Below are positions 34,048 to 45,394 of a stretch of 64,000 nt of DNA, piece after piece. Position numbers and translations under genes: made by a program. Position 1 is the first letter of the stretch. Each line of letters starts with the position of its first letter. Origin of the DNA: Mermis nigrescens. Its lineage: Eukaryota > Nematoda > Enoplea > Mermithida > Mermithidae. The notes under the pieces were generated by a model that was given only the letters and a program-made list of their open reading frames with translations, did not search any database and had not been told where the DNA came from. The stretch covers positions 387,308 to 451,307 of the forward strand of contig JAVLUZ010000154.1 of the NCBI GenBank assembly GCA_036768485.1. Reading direction: 5' to 3'.

Positions 34048-34290
34048 TTATAATCGTTTTTCCTTGCCACACGTTTGATCGAACCAGTATCCATTACATA
34101 GAGTCTGATTTATCAAATATTTAAGCTTCGCCTTGTCAATATGAAAAAAATCGGGTGGTATAGATTGAGACTTGAGCGATTTTAAGAATGATTTTCGTTC
34201 AACATGCTTAGCCATATGATACTTATACGTTAATTCGCTTAAATATGCTCCGTGATTATAGTCACCCCACAAAACGACCGGAGAATTCAT
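34048..34290 (-). CDS. hypothetical ORF next to the DIRS border
   Basis: The 80-codon ORF begins with ATG 14 bp from the DIRS element, and its frame is open up to that border, so the element may have truncated a longer exon. The sequence (starting MNSPVVLWGDYNHGAYLSEL, then a Lys-rich part and a Cys/Trp-containing end) is of ordinary composition. I do not recognise it. Confidence 0.3.
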   Translation of the reverse strand: MNSPVVLWGDYNHGAYLSELTYKYHMAKHVERKSFLKSLKSQSIPPDFFHIDKAKLKYLINQTLCNGYWFDQTCGKEKRL

Positions 34291-34303
34291 GTTTATAAGG
34301 AAA

Positions 34304-34482
34304 TATAAGATTTTGCTAAGCCATATTGGCTGACGTGAAATCTATATTCCACTAACAAACAAATTAGACTTTACATATGCATTGTTCATTCTCTTTAGCT
34401 AAATACAGCTCGTTGTAAGCGTAAAAGGCGGAGCTTGCTCACGCCCAAACAGCGTTAGTTAGGTACATAACTCAGTGTTCAT
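34304..34482. repeat. DIRS left inverted terminal repeat with extension
   Basis: Positions 34,347-34,482 are the inverse complement of 39,125-39,257. The outer 43 bp (34,304-34,346) is absent from the right end but present in the internal complementary region. Confidence 0.9.
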
Positions 34483-34820
34483 GAAAGCGAGTAAACTTCA
34501 ATAAAAGCGCAAGAAGAAGTGATAAGAAGAATTTGATTTATCGCTTGCGAATGTGTTACAAGATAAGCGCATAAAGGGGATCTAAAACGAAATACTGAGA
34601 CTAAGTAATATACAGTGCGCAAAAGAAAAAACCAGATCCCGGTCGATGAGTGAGAGTTGAGCATGATCAACTTGTCTTAAGTCCCTCTAGCCTTCGTTAG
34701 GTTGTATTTCCAAAGAACCGCGATTGTTGCGACGACCTCGCGTCTGGTTGAATTTGCTGCCGCGTCCTTGAGACTTTCTTGTAAAGAATGTGATAAAATT
34801 TTGGGTAACGGGAGGGTGGG

Positions 34821-34937
34821 CATATGTAAAGTCTAATTTGTTTGTTAGTGGAATATAGATTTCACGTCAGCCAATATGGCTTAGCAAAATCTTATATTCC
34901 ACTACACAAACAAATTAGACTTTACATATGCATGTTC
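34821..34937. repeat. DIRS internal complementary region
   Basis: The first half (34,821-34,893) is the inverse complement of the left terminus. The second half (from about 34,894) matches the inverse of the right terminus. The point of change marks the circle junction. The recombinase stop codon (34,902-34,904) lies inside it. Confidence 0.88.
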
Positions 34938-36045
34938 AAAGCGTTTGCATACTTTTTGTGAGAGGACGACATTAGCATCTTTGGAATTATCTTCAATATT
35001 TCGATTGTAAAATTTGAAAAAAGTAGATGTGTGAGACCAGTTAGCACTTTTCCAAATATCTGAAATACTCAGCCCGCTTTTTGCGGCTTTTGAAGAAGAA
35101 GAAGCTGATCGAACGGAGTGGGCCTTAAATTCATCGCAATCAATTCCTGCTAGTTTAAGTGTTTCTTGAACCCATCTTGAAAACGATGTCGTTTTATTCC
35201 GTTATATGGTTTGATGAAAGGTAGAAAAGTTTGTTTTGGTGGATCAAATAATTTTAGTCATATATAAATACAAAAGTATATGATGATACGGGCAGACGCT
35301 TTTTTCTGAGAAACGAAAGACTTGCATGCAGCACAAGCGGAGGACCAAAATGACGAGTTTTAGTCATTTCGGGTGCCGTAAACGAAATATAATTATCGAA
35401 AAGTCGCATAAAATTTACATCCAATTTTGAAAACCCGGAATACCTTTGGGGGCTACATAAGGCCAACAACATAACGGTTTTAAACGATAGTAATTTTCGG
35501 TTTGTTACGTGACTAAAATCAGCTTCATCGAGATATAATTCTTTCAGATATTTATTATTATGTCAAAGTCCCACGTGTCAGCATAGCGAGGTAGAGGAGG
35601 GTCAGCACGAAAAATACCTTCCATGACGCGTGGTAAAATATGATAACTATTGAAAGTTTCGTTAAATTCGCGAAGGAATGCACACCCAGCGCTTCGCGTT
35701 CCTGAAATGATTCGATATTTATACCCTAAATTATAGAGGTCGGCAAGGAAGTTACCCTAATCTACTGTAGATGCGCGAAGCGGATTAATTTTCCGCTCAG
35801 TACACCAGCTATGCCATTTTTTGATGGCCGTATTGAGTGCTTTTTGGTACCTGGTGCCCAAGATTGTAAATCAAGGTCGAAAGCTGACCTTGATAATCCT
35901 CGGGCCGACCATGCTTGCCCGATACTTTCCAGGCTGATAATCTTAGGCTGCCATTGCTTATGAGCGGATGGGGTTGGCTGGTGTAATGTTTCGAAAATTA
36001 GAGGGTCAAGTTTCCAGTTAGAGCTGTCAAAAAAGGGCACGAGAA
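34902..36045 (-). pseudogene. DIRS tyrosine recombinase, frameshifted
   Basis: This is the integrase-type enzyme that joins the circular DNA copy to the target. An N-terminal SAM-like part is visible (GLSRSAFDLDLQSWAPGTKK near 35,870). The catalytic residues are the first Arg in LCSPQRYSG (near 35,444), the H-x-x-R motif in HSVRSASSSS (near 35,119-35,109), and the nucleophile Tyr in FFKFYNR (near 35,008). The conserved Trp of ANWSHTSTF lies between. At least three frameshifts separate these parts. The linker normally found between RNase H and recombinase is shortened after PLIFETLHQP, which suggests an internal deletion. The C-terminus ends inside the internal complementary region. Confidence 0.88.
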
Positions 36046-36066
36046 GCATTGTCTGCTAGAAAATTT

Positions 36067-37440
36067 TCAAAACGCTAAATGGTGCGCTTGCAAATTTATT
36101 TCTTTATCGAGACACCATTTCCAGATTTGTACTGAAAGGTCACAGAGATAAGCACTTTTCGTCCCACCCATTTTATACAGATATGCAACCGAAAAGGAAT
36201 TATCCAACATGAGTGAAACGGATGTTCGAAAACAATTTTTCGCAAAAATTTTTAGTGCGAAAAAGGTTGCAAGCATTTCTTTACAATTTATATGCAACGT
36301 AGTTTCGTCTGCTTTCCAAACGACAGAATACCGATTCTCTATTAGAGTATGCGCCCCAGCCCGTATTAGATGCGTCGGAAAAAGTAGTAAGCGTGCTGTC
36401 TGATGGGACAATGTCTCGCCCATTCCAATGAATAAGTTGTTTTGCCCCAAGCACTTAATTCAGTTTTGGCTCCCTCTGAAAGCACGCAAGCCGCATTATA
36501 AGACCCGCTTCGATGTAGGCTTTCAATCAAACACTTTTGGAGATGGCGACTGAACAAATGAGCCTGAATAATAGCTTGACTCACTGATGTAAAAAGTCCC
36601 AAAAGCATAGCGAGATCTCGTGAAAAGACGAAATTCGCTTTTAGGAATAAATTACACATGTTAATAATTTTCTGAACTTTCTGATCGGGTATGCAGAACT
36701 GCATGCCAACGGAGTCTATAGAAAAACCGAGAAACGTGATATTTTTCGTCGGCTGTGTGACCGATTTTTCTTTGTTAACCACAAAGCCGAGATGAGTCAG
36801 CATAAAGCAAATTAGACTAACATCTGACAAAGGCCATCTCGTGTTTGATTGAATAGCAATATATCGTCCAAATAAATAATAAGACGTAGACCTAGCTGTC
36901 TTACTGTAGAAATAAATGGCTTTAACAATTTCGTAAAAACGCGAGGGGCGGAAGATAGGCCGAATGGCAAACACGTAAAACAATAAAATTTTCCTTCCCA
37001 TTCAAAACAGGTATTTTCTATGTTCCTTAGCAATAGGGACCGAAAAATAAGCATCTTTAAGATCGATTTTAGCCATAAAATCGTTTTTTCTTAAAATATC
37101 TTTTATCACAGTAATCGTTTCCATTTTTAAAATGTTCGTATGTAACAAACTGGTTTAATGGCTTCAGATTTATGACCGATCTAAGATCCCCGGTTTTCTT
37201 CGGGACGAAAAAAATTGTTGATATCCAGGTTCCCTTTTCAAGACTGGGAACAGACACGATGGCCTTCTTTTCGAGCAAGATGTTAATTTCTTTTTGAATC
37301 GCAATTATTTCCGACCCCGAAAAATTAATAGGCTTCGGGCAAAAAGGCTGGTGAGGCAAAAAATCATCAAACTCGATCTTATAGCCTGAAACGCTATTCA
37401 AGATCCATTTATGGAAGTTAATTTGGCCCAATTTTCTTTG
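36067..37440 (-). pseudogene. DIRS reverse transcriptase and RNase H, frameshifted
   Basis: Reading down the minus strand: an RT entry segment (WILNSVSGYKIEF, then STIFFVPKKTGDLRSVINLK), the palm motif LPFGLSSAPRVFTKLLKP, the catalytic IIYLDDILLF (near 36,870), and a thumb with NITFLGFSIDS. RNase H follows with ETTLHINCKEMLATFFALK, the acidic LMLDNSFSVAYLYKMGGTKS and a terminal AHHL. The enzyme copies the element RNA and removes the template strand. Frameshifts lie near 37,420, 37,070, 36,815 and 36,370. The usual residues after the RNase H histidine are missing. Confidence 0.92.
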
Positions 37441-38935
37441 AATAGGGCAATGCGGCCTCCCATCTGACCAGGGTCAACAAGGACAGACACAAATACTATA
37501 AATTCATCTGCGTACCTGAAGGTGTCATGATCAGTCGACGGTTTTCGTCTGAAAATATCGCGTGACAACGAAGTGGCTCGGTAAGAATGTGGCTTCGACA
37601 GATTTTCGACAGCCTGAGCCAATGACTTGTCCTTTCGACGTCTGTCTTTCAACCTGCCGCACAAAATCTCGCCGAAAAGCGGCGGAGGCGTCAACTTCGA
37701 ATTAATATCGGAAGATCGAAAAACCGTTTCGTCATACGGCACGTGAATCGAATAAATTTCGGGTAAAATATTGTTCTTCAGACCCAGTAAACGTAGAATT
37801 TCGAAACGACGTTCAGCGACTAAATCCTGAATAACAAAGGACAGATGCCGCAAACCGTGACGAACAGCTTTCTCGGTGTAATCTAACGTACTAGCATTCT
37901 TCTCGATTTCGTTAAGAGATGTCAAAGGATACATGGCCTCTAAGATAGCTTGATTTAAAAGCTTAAGACGATCGTCTTTACGGGCTGGCCATTTATTTTG
38001 GCTCTCAAGGAGGAGACGAATTTCGTCATCAATGGCCGGTGCGATAGCTAGCACCCGAACAGTCCGGAATAGGAATTTTGCTATAACGATCATTCCGAGT
38101 TTTACGATCTTCAAAACGAACCAGATAATTCTCGAGATACGATAAGCTTCGTAGATGGCTGGAGCAGAAGTTTCTGCTGCTTGGTCGATGGTTCGTCGTA
38201 AAAAACTGGGACAAAAGACACGGTATTTTTCGGACTCGAAACATAAGCCCCAAGCGGGCTCGATCCGAGCTGTTACTCCCAACGCCTAGCAAACGTAAGA
38301 TCTCAAATCGACGTTCCGATACAGTGTCCTTAATAAGGGAGGACAGATGGCGTAAGCTGTGTCGAACAGTTTTTTCGACGTACTCTAAGGCACAATCGTT
38401 TTTCTCGATCTGGTGAGTAACGAGGCCAGACGATACATACCCTCTAAAATTCCCTGATTGAACGATCGCAGCCGTTCATCTTTGCGAGCCGGCCATTTAT
38501 GCTGGCTCTCGAGCACTAAGCGAATCTCGTCATCAACGGCTGGTGCCACTGTGCTCTGGCAGTCAGGAATCGGAATTCTGTTGTATCGCTCGAACCGATT
38601 TTTCGAATCTTCAAAACAGTCAGCGAATTCACGCGTGACAATGAACTTTGTAGATGGAAACAAATGAGCTTCTGCCTTTATATCGCCGGTTCATCGCAAA
38701 ACTCGGGAACTACTGCGGTAGAACGATAAGCCGATGGAGCATAGGCTCTCAAAGGCGTCAGATCGGAGCTACGAGAAGAGCTGCTCGAATTACGTTTTCT
38801 GTTCGAATTTCCGTCATAGGAGATCGAAAAACGGTGTGAGCCAACGGGACTCAAACGATGACTTGCTCAGAACCGCCCCGTTTGTTTTGAGAGTTCTGAC
38901 TGCAGACTTACTCGAAGCAGTCGAGGCTAATTAGT
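37440..38935 (-). pseudogene. DIRS gag-like ORF1 with an internal tandem duplication
   Basis: This region encodes the presumed structural protein. A module of about 498 bp occurs twice in tandem, and the equivalent boundaries are 38,688 and 38,190. Both copies contain APA(V/I)DDEIRL(V/L)LESQ(H/N)KWPARKD followed by a helical stretch with RRFEILRLLG. The N-terminal side is Ser/Arg-rich. Frameshifts lie near 38,690 and 38,040. No CCHC knuckle is visible. The 3' part (GGRIALFKENWAKLTS) already resembles the lead-in to the RT and overlaps it in another frame. Confidence 0.7.
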
Positions 38936-39124
38936 CCGTTTCTATAGATTTCGAGTCATCGCAAGAAACAATAGATAACGCTTTTATCCCATGAGTCATT
39001 AAGATTTCGAAGGTTTTGCCAGTTAATTACAACTGCGACGAAACGCGATTAGCGTGACCAAACATGTTTAGTAGCAACGCTATACAAACTGTAGCAATAA
39101 ACGGCTTACACCAAGCGAGCTAGA

Positions 39125-39257
39125 ATGAACACTGAGTTATGTACCTAACTAACGCTGTTTGGGCGAGCAAGCTCCGCCTTTTACTTACAACGAGCTGTAT
39201 TTAGCTAAAGAGAATGAACAATGCATATGTAAAGTCTAATTTGTTTGTGTAGTGGAA
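39125..39257. repeat. DIRS right inverted terminal repeat
   Basis: This is the inverse complement of 34,347-34,482. It ends with TGTGTAGTGGAA, after which sequence homologous to 53,950 begins without interruption. Confidence 0.9.
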
Positions 39258-39399
39258 CGTAAATTTCAGTTGGATTTCAGCGGAAAATCGATCACAGATG
39301 ATTTCGTAGAATAGTACACAATTTTTAGAATTCCGACAAGCAACGCTAAAAATCAAAGTATGTATTTTCTGCAGGCGTGTAGAAGGGGTTGCACTCGTG

Positions 39400-39617
39400 A
39401 CGTAGGCAGCACCAAAATTCCAATATGGTGCAAGATTTTTCAAAGGTAAAAAAATGGTCTCAAAAATAGTGTATAAAAACGCCATTTTTCAACGTTTCTC
39501 ATCGAGCACTATCCATTGCATCAAAAAACATTGCGAAAAGAACAAAAAATTAGGTGTGGTATTTCGTTGCTGAGGAAGGAGTATTCAGCAATCTGAAGGA
39601 TGCATACCCCACGTGTG
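39400..39617 (-). mobile_element. MITE family 1, decayed copy
   Basis: The internal family consensus is clear and one terminus reads CCCACGTGTG. The paralogous copy is at 54,097-54,325, so the insertion predates the duplication. Confidence 0.65.
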
Positions 39618-40258
39618 AATGCACCTCCGTCGTAAGAATAAACTAATAAAAATTTGAATATCGTCGAAAATAATTCGATTAGTGTATGTAAAACTAGAAA
39701 AATATGACATTTACTAGCGTACCATAGGCACGACAGTTTAGAATCAAGCAATAAGTAAAAATATTTAATAGTTGCATTGAGAAAATTACATTTTGTAATA
39801 TTTTAAATATATTAGGCGTTATTCCCGCCGATTGCGATAATGTTTCTCTCATGCATTAAGAACAAGAAGTACACCACAATCTGGCTGATGTGTTTCATCT
39901 CTTTAAAACGGATGGCGTGTTGGGCCATTTAACTTCTCAAAATAATTCTGTAGCCATTATAAAAACAAACGCTGATTTTTTCACTGCAAGCTCATCATAC
40001 CCATAAAACTTAATTTGTTTCCATTTTGCACAAGATTTTCCTCGAGGAATCAGTCATGGTGATAACAACAGTTTTGTAAATGCTTGAAGTGGATTTACAG
40101 AAAGTTTTTCGGAAATTTCATATGTTCTATTCTTCATTGAAAAAGCTAGAAAAATGCCACAATTTTGACTACCGAAAATCAGTGATATTTGATTGAAAAA
40201 TTTATCCTTTGATATAAAAGCCCTACACACGGATCTGACAGTATATATGTGATGGAAG

Positions 40259-40494
40259 CACAAGTGCGCATGAGGGGCTGCGGTATGCACCCGTCGTAGG
40301 CTGAATACCCCTAGAATTTAATTTTTGGAATTTTTTGTTCTTGTTCAGCAATTTTTGATGCTAATGGATAGTACTCGATGCGTGAAACGTCGGAAAATGG
40401 TGCTTATGCCATAAAATATTAGTTTTTAAGGCCATTTTTTGACATTTGAGAAATACCGCATCTCCTCTCAGAATTTTGGTGCCGCTCACCTATG
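40259..40494 (+). mobile_element. MITE family 1, copy shared by two long repeats
   Basis: The copy runs from CACAAGTGCGC to GCTCACCTATG. Flanks gatggaag and gttgacag match at five of eight positions. The paralogue is at 54,981-55,213. Confidence 0.7.
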
Positions 40495-43160
40495 GTTGAC
40501 AGGCCAAAAACATAAACCATGGAACAGTACTTAAGTCAGAGTGCCTACAACTTTTAAGTCAAATATCTCGATACGGGTCAAAATTATAACACATTCTTGG
40601 TTTTCCCATCCCATGCTGTTGAGAACCTAAGGGAAATGGAAAAGCCTCTTTTTTCTTATTTTTGAGTCCGAAAGGAAGTGATTTAATTTTTTTAATGTTA
40701 ATGAGCTTTTGGTAAGAAGCCGCATTTGATTTATTCAAGTTTCTCAGAATTATCAAAACAACACCCGACCGTTCAAAAAATGAAACGCGTTAACCATACC
40801 AGGAATTTAATGCTTCTTTTTATTCGTATTAAACTAACATAAAACATTCTCACAATCCTGTGCTCGATGTCGGAATATATTTTAAGATTTTTAAATATCA
40901 CAAAGCTCGCTTGCATGACTGTGCCTTCTATCAAATGTTTTTAGAGCAATTTTTAAATATGCATCAATTAAATCTAATCAAAGTAGGCTAGTTGAGAGAG
41001 CGCATCCATCAGCTTTTAAAATTTTGACGGATAAACAAGTATTTTAAAATTACAAAAAAATTGACGCAATACCGAAAAATCGAAAGTTTACAGGATATCA
41101 AAACATTAATCTGAAAATTTTTGATAAAATTTTTATCCTAGTTGAAGAAAATAAAGCTTTTCACCACAAAACCGAAACACTCCCGCAGACGCCCCTCCCC
41201 CTCCATTCGAATAATATTTTTGAAGGTTTTTTCCTACTTTTGATCTACTAGACCCTTTGCCCGTTCCAGATTTTAGATCACGGGAACTTTGATAGCCGAA
41301 AAATGTAATCCTCAGCTTACTGTCAAACATTTAAGCCGTTTAATTTCGGAAAACGAATCACAAGCTAATTATTAAGCGGAAATATTGCACAATAATTTAG
41401 TAAATAGCCGAGATTCATTCAAGACATTCGTTTATTGAATTTTGTTTTGTTTCCTAATTTCCGAAATAGAGCCGCCCGACTCGTACCCAAAGGAGTAATA
41501 ACTTGGCGCATGTGCTGCCATAACATATATCCTTCAGAAAGAATAAAATAACAAAAAAATAAAATAACAGACAGAAAAGAAAAAATTGATTCAAATTTAA
41601 AAATTGCAATCGGTTAAACTAAGAGCCAAACCTCTTAATGCTCGATAAGTACGATAAATATTCGTGAACAAGAAGGCAAAAATTTTAAGTTTAAAGTCGA
41701 AAAACTTTATCGAATATATTTTGATTAAGTAGCCATTTTACACAAATATCGCAAAATAATTCAATTTACTAAAGATTTCATTTTTAATGGACAATTTGGC
41801 AAAAAGCAATAAAAAAGGAACTGAAGAGTAAGCTCTTTTTCTAGTCGCTCCTAACGTAAAATGTTAACAGCGACTAAAAATCGTCTGAAAATAAAATTAA
41901 ACATCCTGCTCCTATATTATTAAAAATTGCAACTTTTTCAAATATTAAACTAACCGTGACGCTAATGAAGAGTTTGAAGCTCGATCATGTTATTTGAAAA
42001 CAGAATGTTAATAACAAATATTTTATTTTTATAAATAGATAAGACTTTTATTTAACAATAAATAATCGAATATGAATTTATACACAGAAATTTCAATGCA
42101 AATAAATAAAAACTTTAAATTTATTCATAATCGCAGTATTTTACTAGTAATTAAGCCATGTATTTGTATTCACTGTTAATACTAATCAATGAGCAATGAG
42201 AAGTGTAAAGAAAGGATTTTTGTACAAAATTAGAGGTACACACAGCCACATGCACAGCATGGGAATTCTTGGGAACGGGGGGGTGAAATTATAAAGTGCC
42301 TTTTTTTGTCCAAAAATGGAACGTACGCTTCAAAAACATCGTTTTCAAATGTTTCTGACGATGTTCTATCTTTGCATAAAAATTTAAAAGATTTTACAAA
42401 AAAAAGTCGGAACAAATTGAACGAAGTATAGTCCAAACATGAATATAATGGCGCGAAGCGCCAAAAATTTGACACTTTTGAGCAAACAGATCGCTAAAAA
42501 CGCTTAAAAACATCTTTTCTACAAATTTTCAGAAAATAATTTAGAAAAAGTTTAGAAAAAGCACTAATTTTGGGAGAGCGGCCATAAAATTTTTCGCGGG
42601 GTACAATTCTCCTTGAAGAGGGGGCTTAAAACCCTCACACGTTTAAAATAAAAAAGTCCGTAATTTTTAGGCGCTTTACGCCTTTATTTACATATTTATA
42701 TTATACAAATAAATTGTTTAATGTAACTTAAATCATCTTGATTCTTTTTGAAATTTTTATTTTCTCCAATGTGTGGATATCGCTTGCGAAAAGCTAAAAA
42801 ACACCATTATTTTTGCTTATCCATAAATAGTTTTTGAGGAATCCAACTTCAAAATTTGTGTCCCCCAAATCAGGAGGCCAGCTGCTCAACTGGTAACAGC
42901 TAAGACGCTGACGATTTTAAGATTAACTAGAAAATCTAAAAGATTGACAAATTCTAGCCGAAAAATACAGAATTAAAACCCGCATCAAATTCACGCACTG
43001 GTTTTTACATTGCCTTAAATTTATCTTTCAATGCTAGTCAAGTGAACTGTACTAATTGTTTGCTTATTTCTGTATTAAAATGTTCATTTATCTAATCAAT
43101 CTAACTAATTTTTAATTTTTCCACTTTTCTGTTCGTCTTTCGAAGTCTGGTTTTGCTCAT

Positions 43161-43593
43161 CAGTGTCTTTATGTACAAGGGTCCCTTGTACAAGTAGAAA
43201 GATTGTCCCTGAAGATTTTTACACATTTTGGGCATGCCTATTCCTTGGTACTATGATACGGCAGCGCTTTCTGTATGGAAAATGGAGTTTATAGATCTTT
43301 TGGTAGTGTATTTCAGCCAATTTTTAAAGCTTCTGACGAAAAAATATTAAAAATTGGATTTAGATAAGGCGCGAAGCGCCGAAAATTAGACTTTTCCTTC
43401 CTGAATAACAAATTCTGCCATTATAAAGACATATAGAAGGTACAATTACTCATTTCAGCGCGAAACGCCGAAAATTTTTAAGAAAATCAGACTTTTGCAA
43501 TTTTCGTCTTCCCAGAAGCCTTTAAACAATAATCGAAATGTCCTTGTATGTACATTGAGGAATATCTTTGTCGAATTAACAAAATCAGGCGTG
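43161..43593 (-). mobile_element. hAT-type non-autonomous element, paralogue of 24,576
   Basis: The same insertion as at 24,576 and 57,896, with hairpins GGCGCGAAGCGCC near 43,370 and GCGCGAAACGCC near 43,458. Confidence 0.75.
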
Positions 43594-43923
43594 TTTTTCA
43601 TATTTAACCTTTTTGACCTATAATAATAAATAATATCAAATAAAAGGAACTAATAACTTTCAGATTTATAGCCAGAAACTTTCTGTCCTAATCCTTTGTT
43701 ATGTTTCTTAGTTTTTGCTGTCGTATTTTTTTATGCAAAAGCCGTTGCTCTAAAGAATCCTGTGTTACTTCCTCACTGAAAGTCTTGCTCTTCACAATTC
43801 CGCAGACCCTTGCGAAATCCGCTAGACGGAAATAAGCTTCTAAGTGTCTTGACCTTACTGAAGACCAATCAATACTTGGATCGTTTCGAATAAACATTCA
43901 TTATTCCTTTTCATTACTTTCGA

Positions 43924-43985
43924 CAAAAGGTGGACAGCAACATAAATTCTGGGGGTAATTCAAAGGTCAAAATGGTCTTAAAATA
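43924..43985 (-). mobile_element. MITE family 1, truncated at the end of repeat copy 4
   Basis: The first 60 bp of the insertion known from 25,346 and 58,662. The family sequence stops at the word ATGGTCTTAAAA and unrelated sequence follows. Confidence 0.7.
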
Positions 43986-44164
43986 TTCAAAAAAAGCTAT
44001 ATTTGAAAAAATTGAAGCTAAGTGAATTTAATTCGAAATTGTAAAGAATGGACATGATTTAATAAAAGAATCTTTTTGGAGGTTCATATTTTTAGGATTT
44101 TTTAAAATAGATAAACCCTGACTTAATAAAAAATTTTGTAAATAGTGAAATAACAACTTGTTTA

Positions 44165-44367
44165 TAATCTTGAAAGTTTTACATAGTATAAATTAAATTT
44201 CGAGGTAAAGTTTTTCAAACAATTTTTACACTTTTTCTCCTCAATTGAAAGCTTTCTCATGGTGAAACGTTGTCTATCCACTTTATAAGATTCAACTGAC
44301 GACTGAACAAAGGCAACGCAATTTAAAAAAGAAAATACTAGAGTTGTTTTAGAACCGAAAAGGCTCA
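44165..44367 (-). CDS. hypothetical small protein with signal-like N-terminus
   Basis: ATG at 44,367 opens a frame of about 67 codons. Its first 24 residues (starting MSLFGSKTTLVFSFLNCVAF) resemble a signal peptide or membrane anchor. The C-terminal part has C-x-x-C followed by LKNFTSKFNL, which matches the spacing of a C2H2 zinc finger, but Val and Leu stand where the two His should be. The codons look ordinary, but there is no family match and no clear splice partner, so it may be a short gene, an exon or chance. Confidence 0.3.
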
Positions 44368-45394
44368 TTTTCAATATTAATATTACTATTATTGTTATTT
44401 AATCACGAGTTATATCTGGTGAAGGATTACAAATAAAGGAAATAGAAAAGATGTTTCTCATAGTAGATAAAAAGCAAAAAAACTTATCATGCGGCAGACT
44501 TACGCTTCTCGACATAAACATGCTGTGATCTTTTGAATTACAGAAAAATTTTTTAATCGGCTATCGCGTGTTAAAATTGGATATTTAACGATAGCAGTGA
44601 CACCCCTGGTATGGAAAAATGGGGCATTTTTTGGGAAAATGAAGCAAAACAAAGGCCAAAACTGGATGAAAATTGAAAAATTTCTCCTGAAAACGGGATA
44701 AATTGACCACCGGAAACTGTGTAATAACTAGAGCCTGGATTTTCGCGTTAAAAAGTTTTATTTTACGTGAAATTTAAGTCGAAAAATAAGATAACGTGCA
44801 ATTTTTTTCGATACTCATGCAGATTATGGTGACGCATTAAAGCACACAACATTAAACATCCAATGATTAAGATGTTACAATCTTAAACATCGGATTCGGG
44901 ATTTTTGTGTAATGCAAATCGTACTAAATCAGGGTTTTTTTATAGACTCGATGCAGCGGCGAATGTTGGATTTTCCTAAGGGGGAGGTACCCCAACTTTC
45001 CCAAAACTGACGGAAATATGTCCGAAAGCTTGGCCTTCGCGCGCTAAATAGCGTTTTACACGTTTTGCGTTGTTTGCTTTTATTTAAAATCGTTTTTCCA
45101 ACTAGTTTCAACATTTTTCGGCAATTTCGCTCGTAGAAAAATCAATGATTTTTTTGATTTTGCGGAAAATCTTATGCAGAGCGCTGCGGTATTCGTGAAA
45201 TTAAAGCGAAAGAACGTTAATCCTCGCGTATGGTTCTTTTGTTTTTACAGCCAATACACTTCTCATGTCCCTGTGAACTCAGTTATTGTTATTTTGTGTG
45301 CAATTTGGTTAAAAAGTGAAATAAAAAAAGCTATTATTATAAAAAACTATAAAAAACCCTCAAAAATTTCTAATTCGGTCTTATTAGATGCAAA
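44368..45394. other. unassigned AT-rich sequence
   Basis: No gene or window repeat was recognised between the small ORF and the LINE fragment. Confidence 0.4.

Larger units (their letters stand above)
34304..39257 (-). mobile_element. DIRS-type tyrosine-recombinase retrotransposon, inactive
   Basis: The 4.95-kb element reads on the minus strand as gag-like ORF, RT, RNase H, then tyrosine recombinase. It has inverted terminal repeats (34,347-34,482 against 39,125-39,257), a left-end extension (34,304-34,346) and an internal complementary region (34,821-34,937) that reproduces the right end joined to the left end. This is the layout of DIRS-1-like elements, which replicate via a circle and integrate by recombinase without TSDs. 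All reading frames carry frameshifts. Confidence 0.93.
39258..43985 (+). repeat. long non-coding repeat, copy 4 (segment A, truncated both ends)
   Basis: The sequence is near-identical to 53,950-58,720 and more distant from 21,590-25,400. It starts exactly at the DIRS border and stops inside a MITE at about 43,985. Many single-base differences from the 53,950 copy are losses within homopolymers. No gene is present. Confidence 0.85.
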
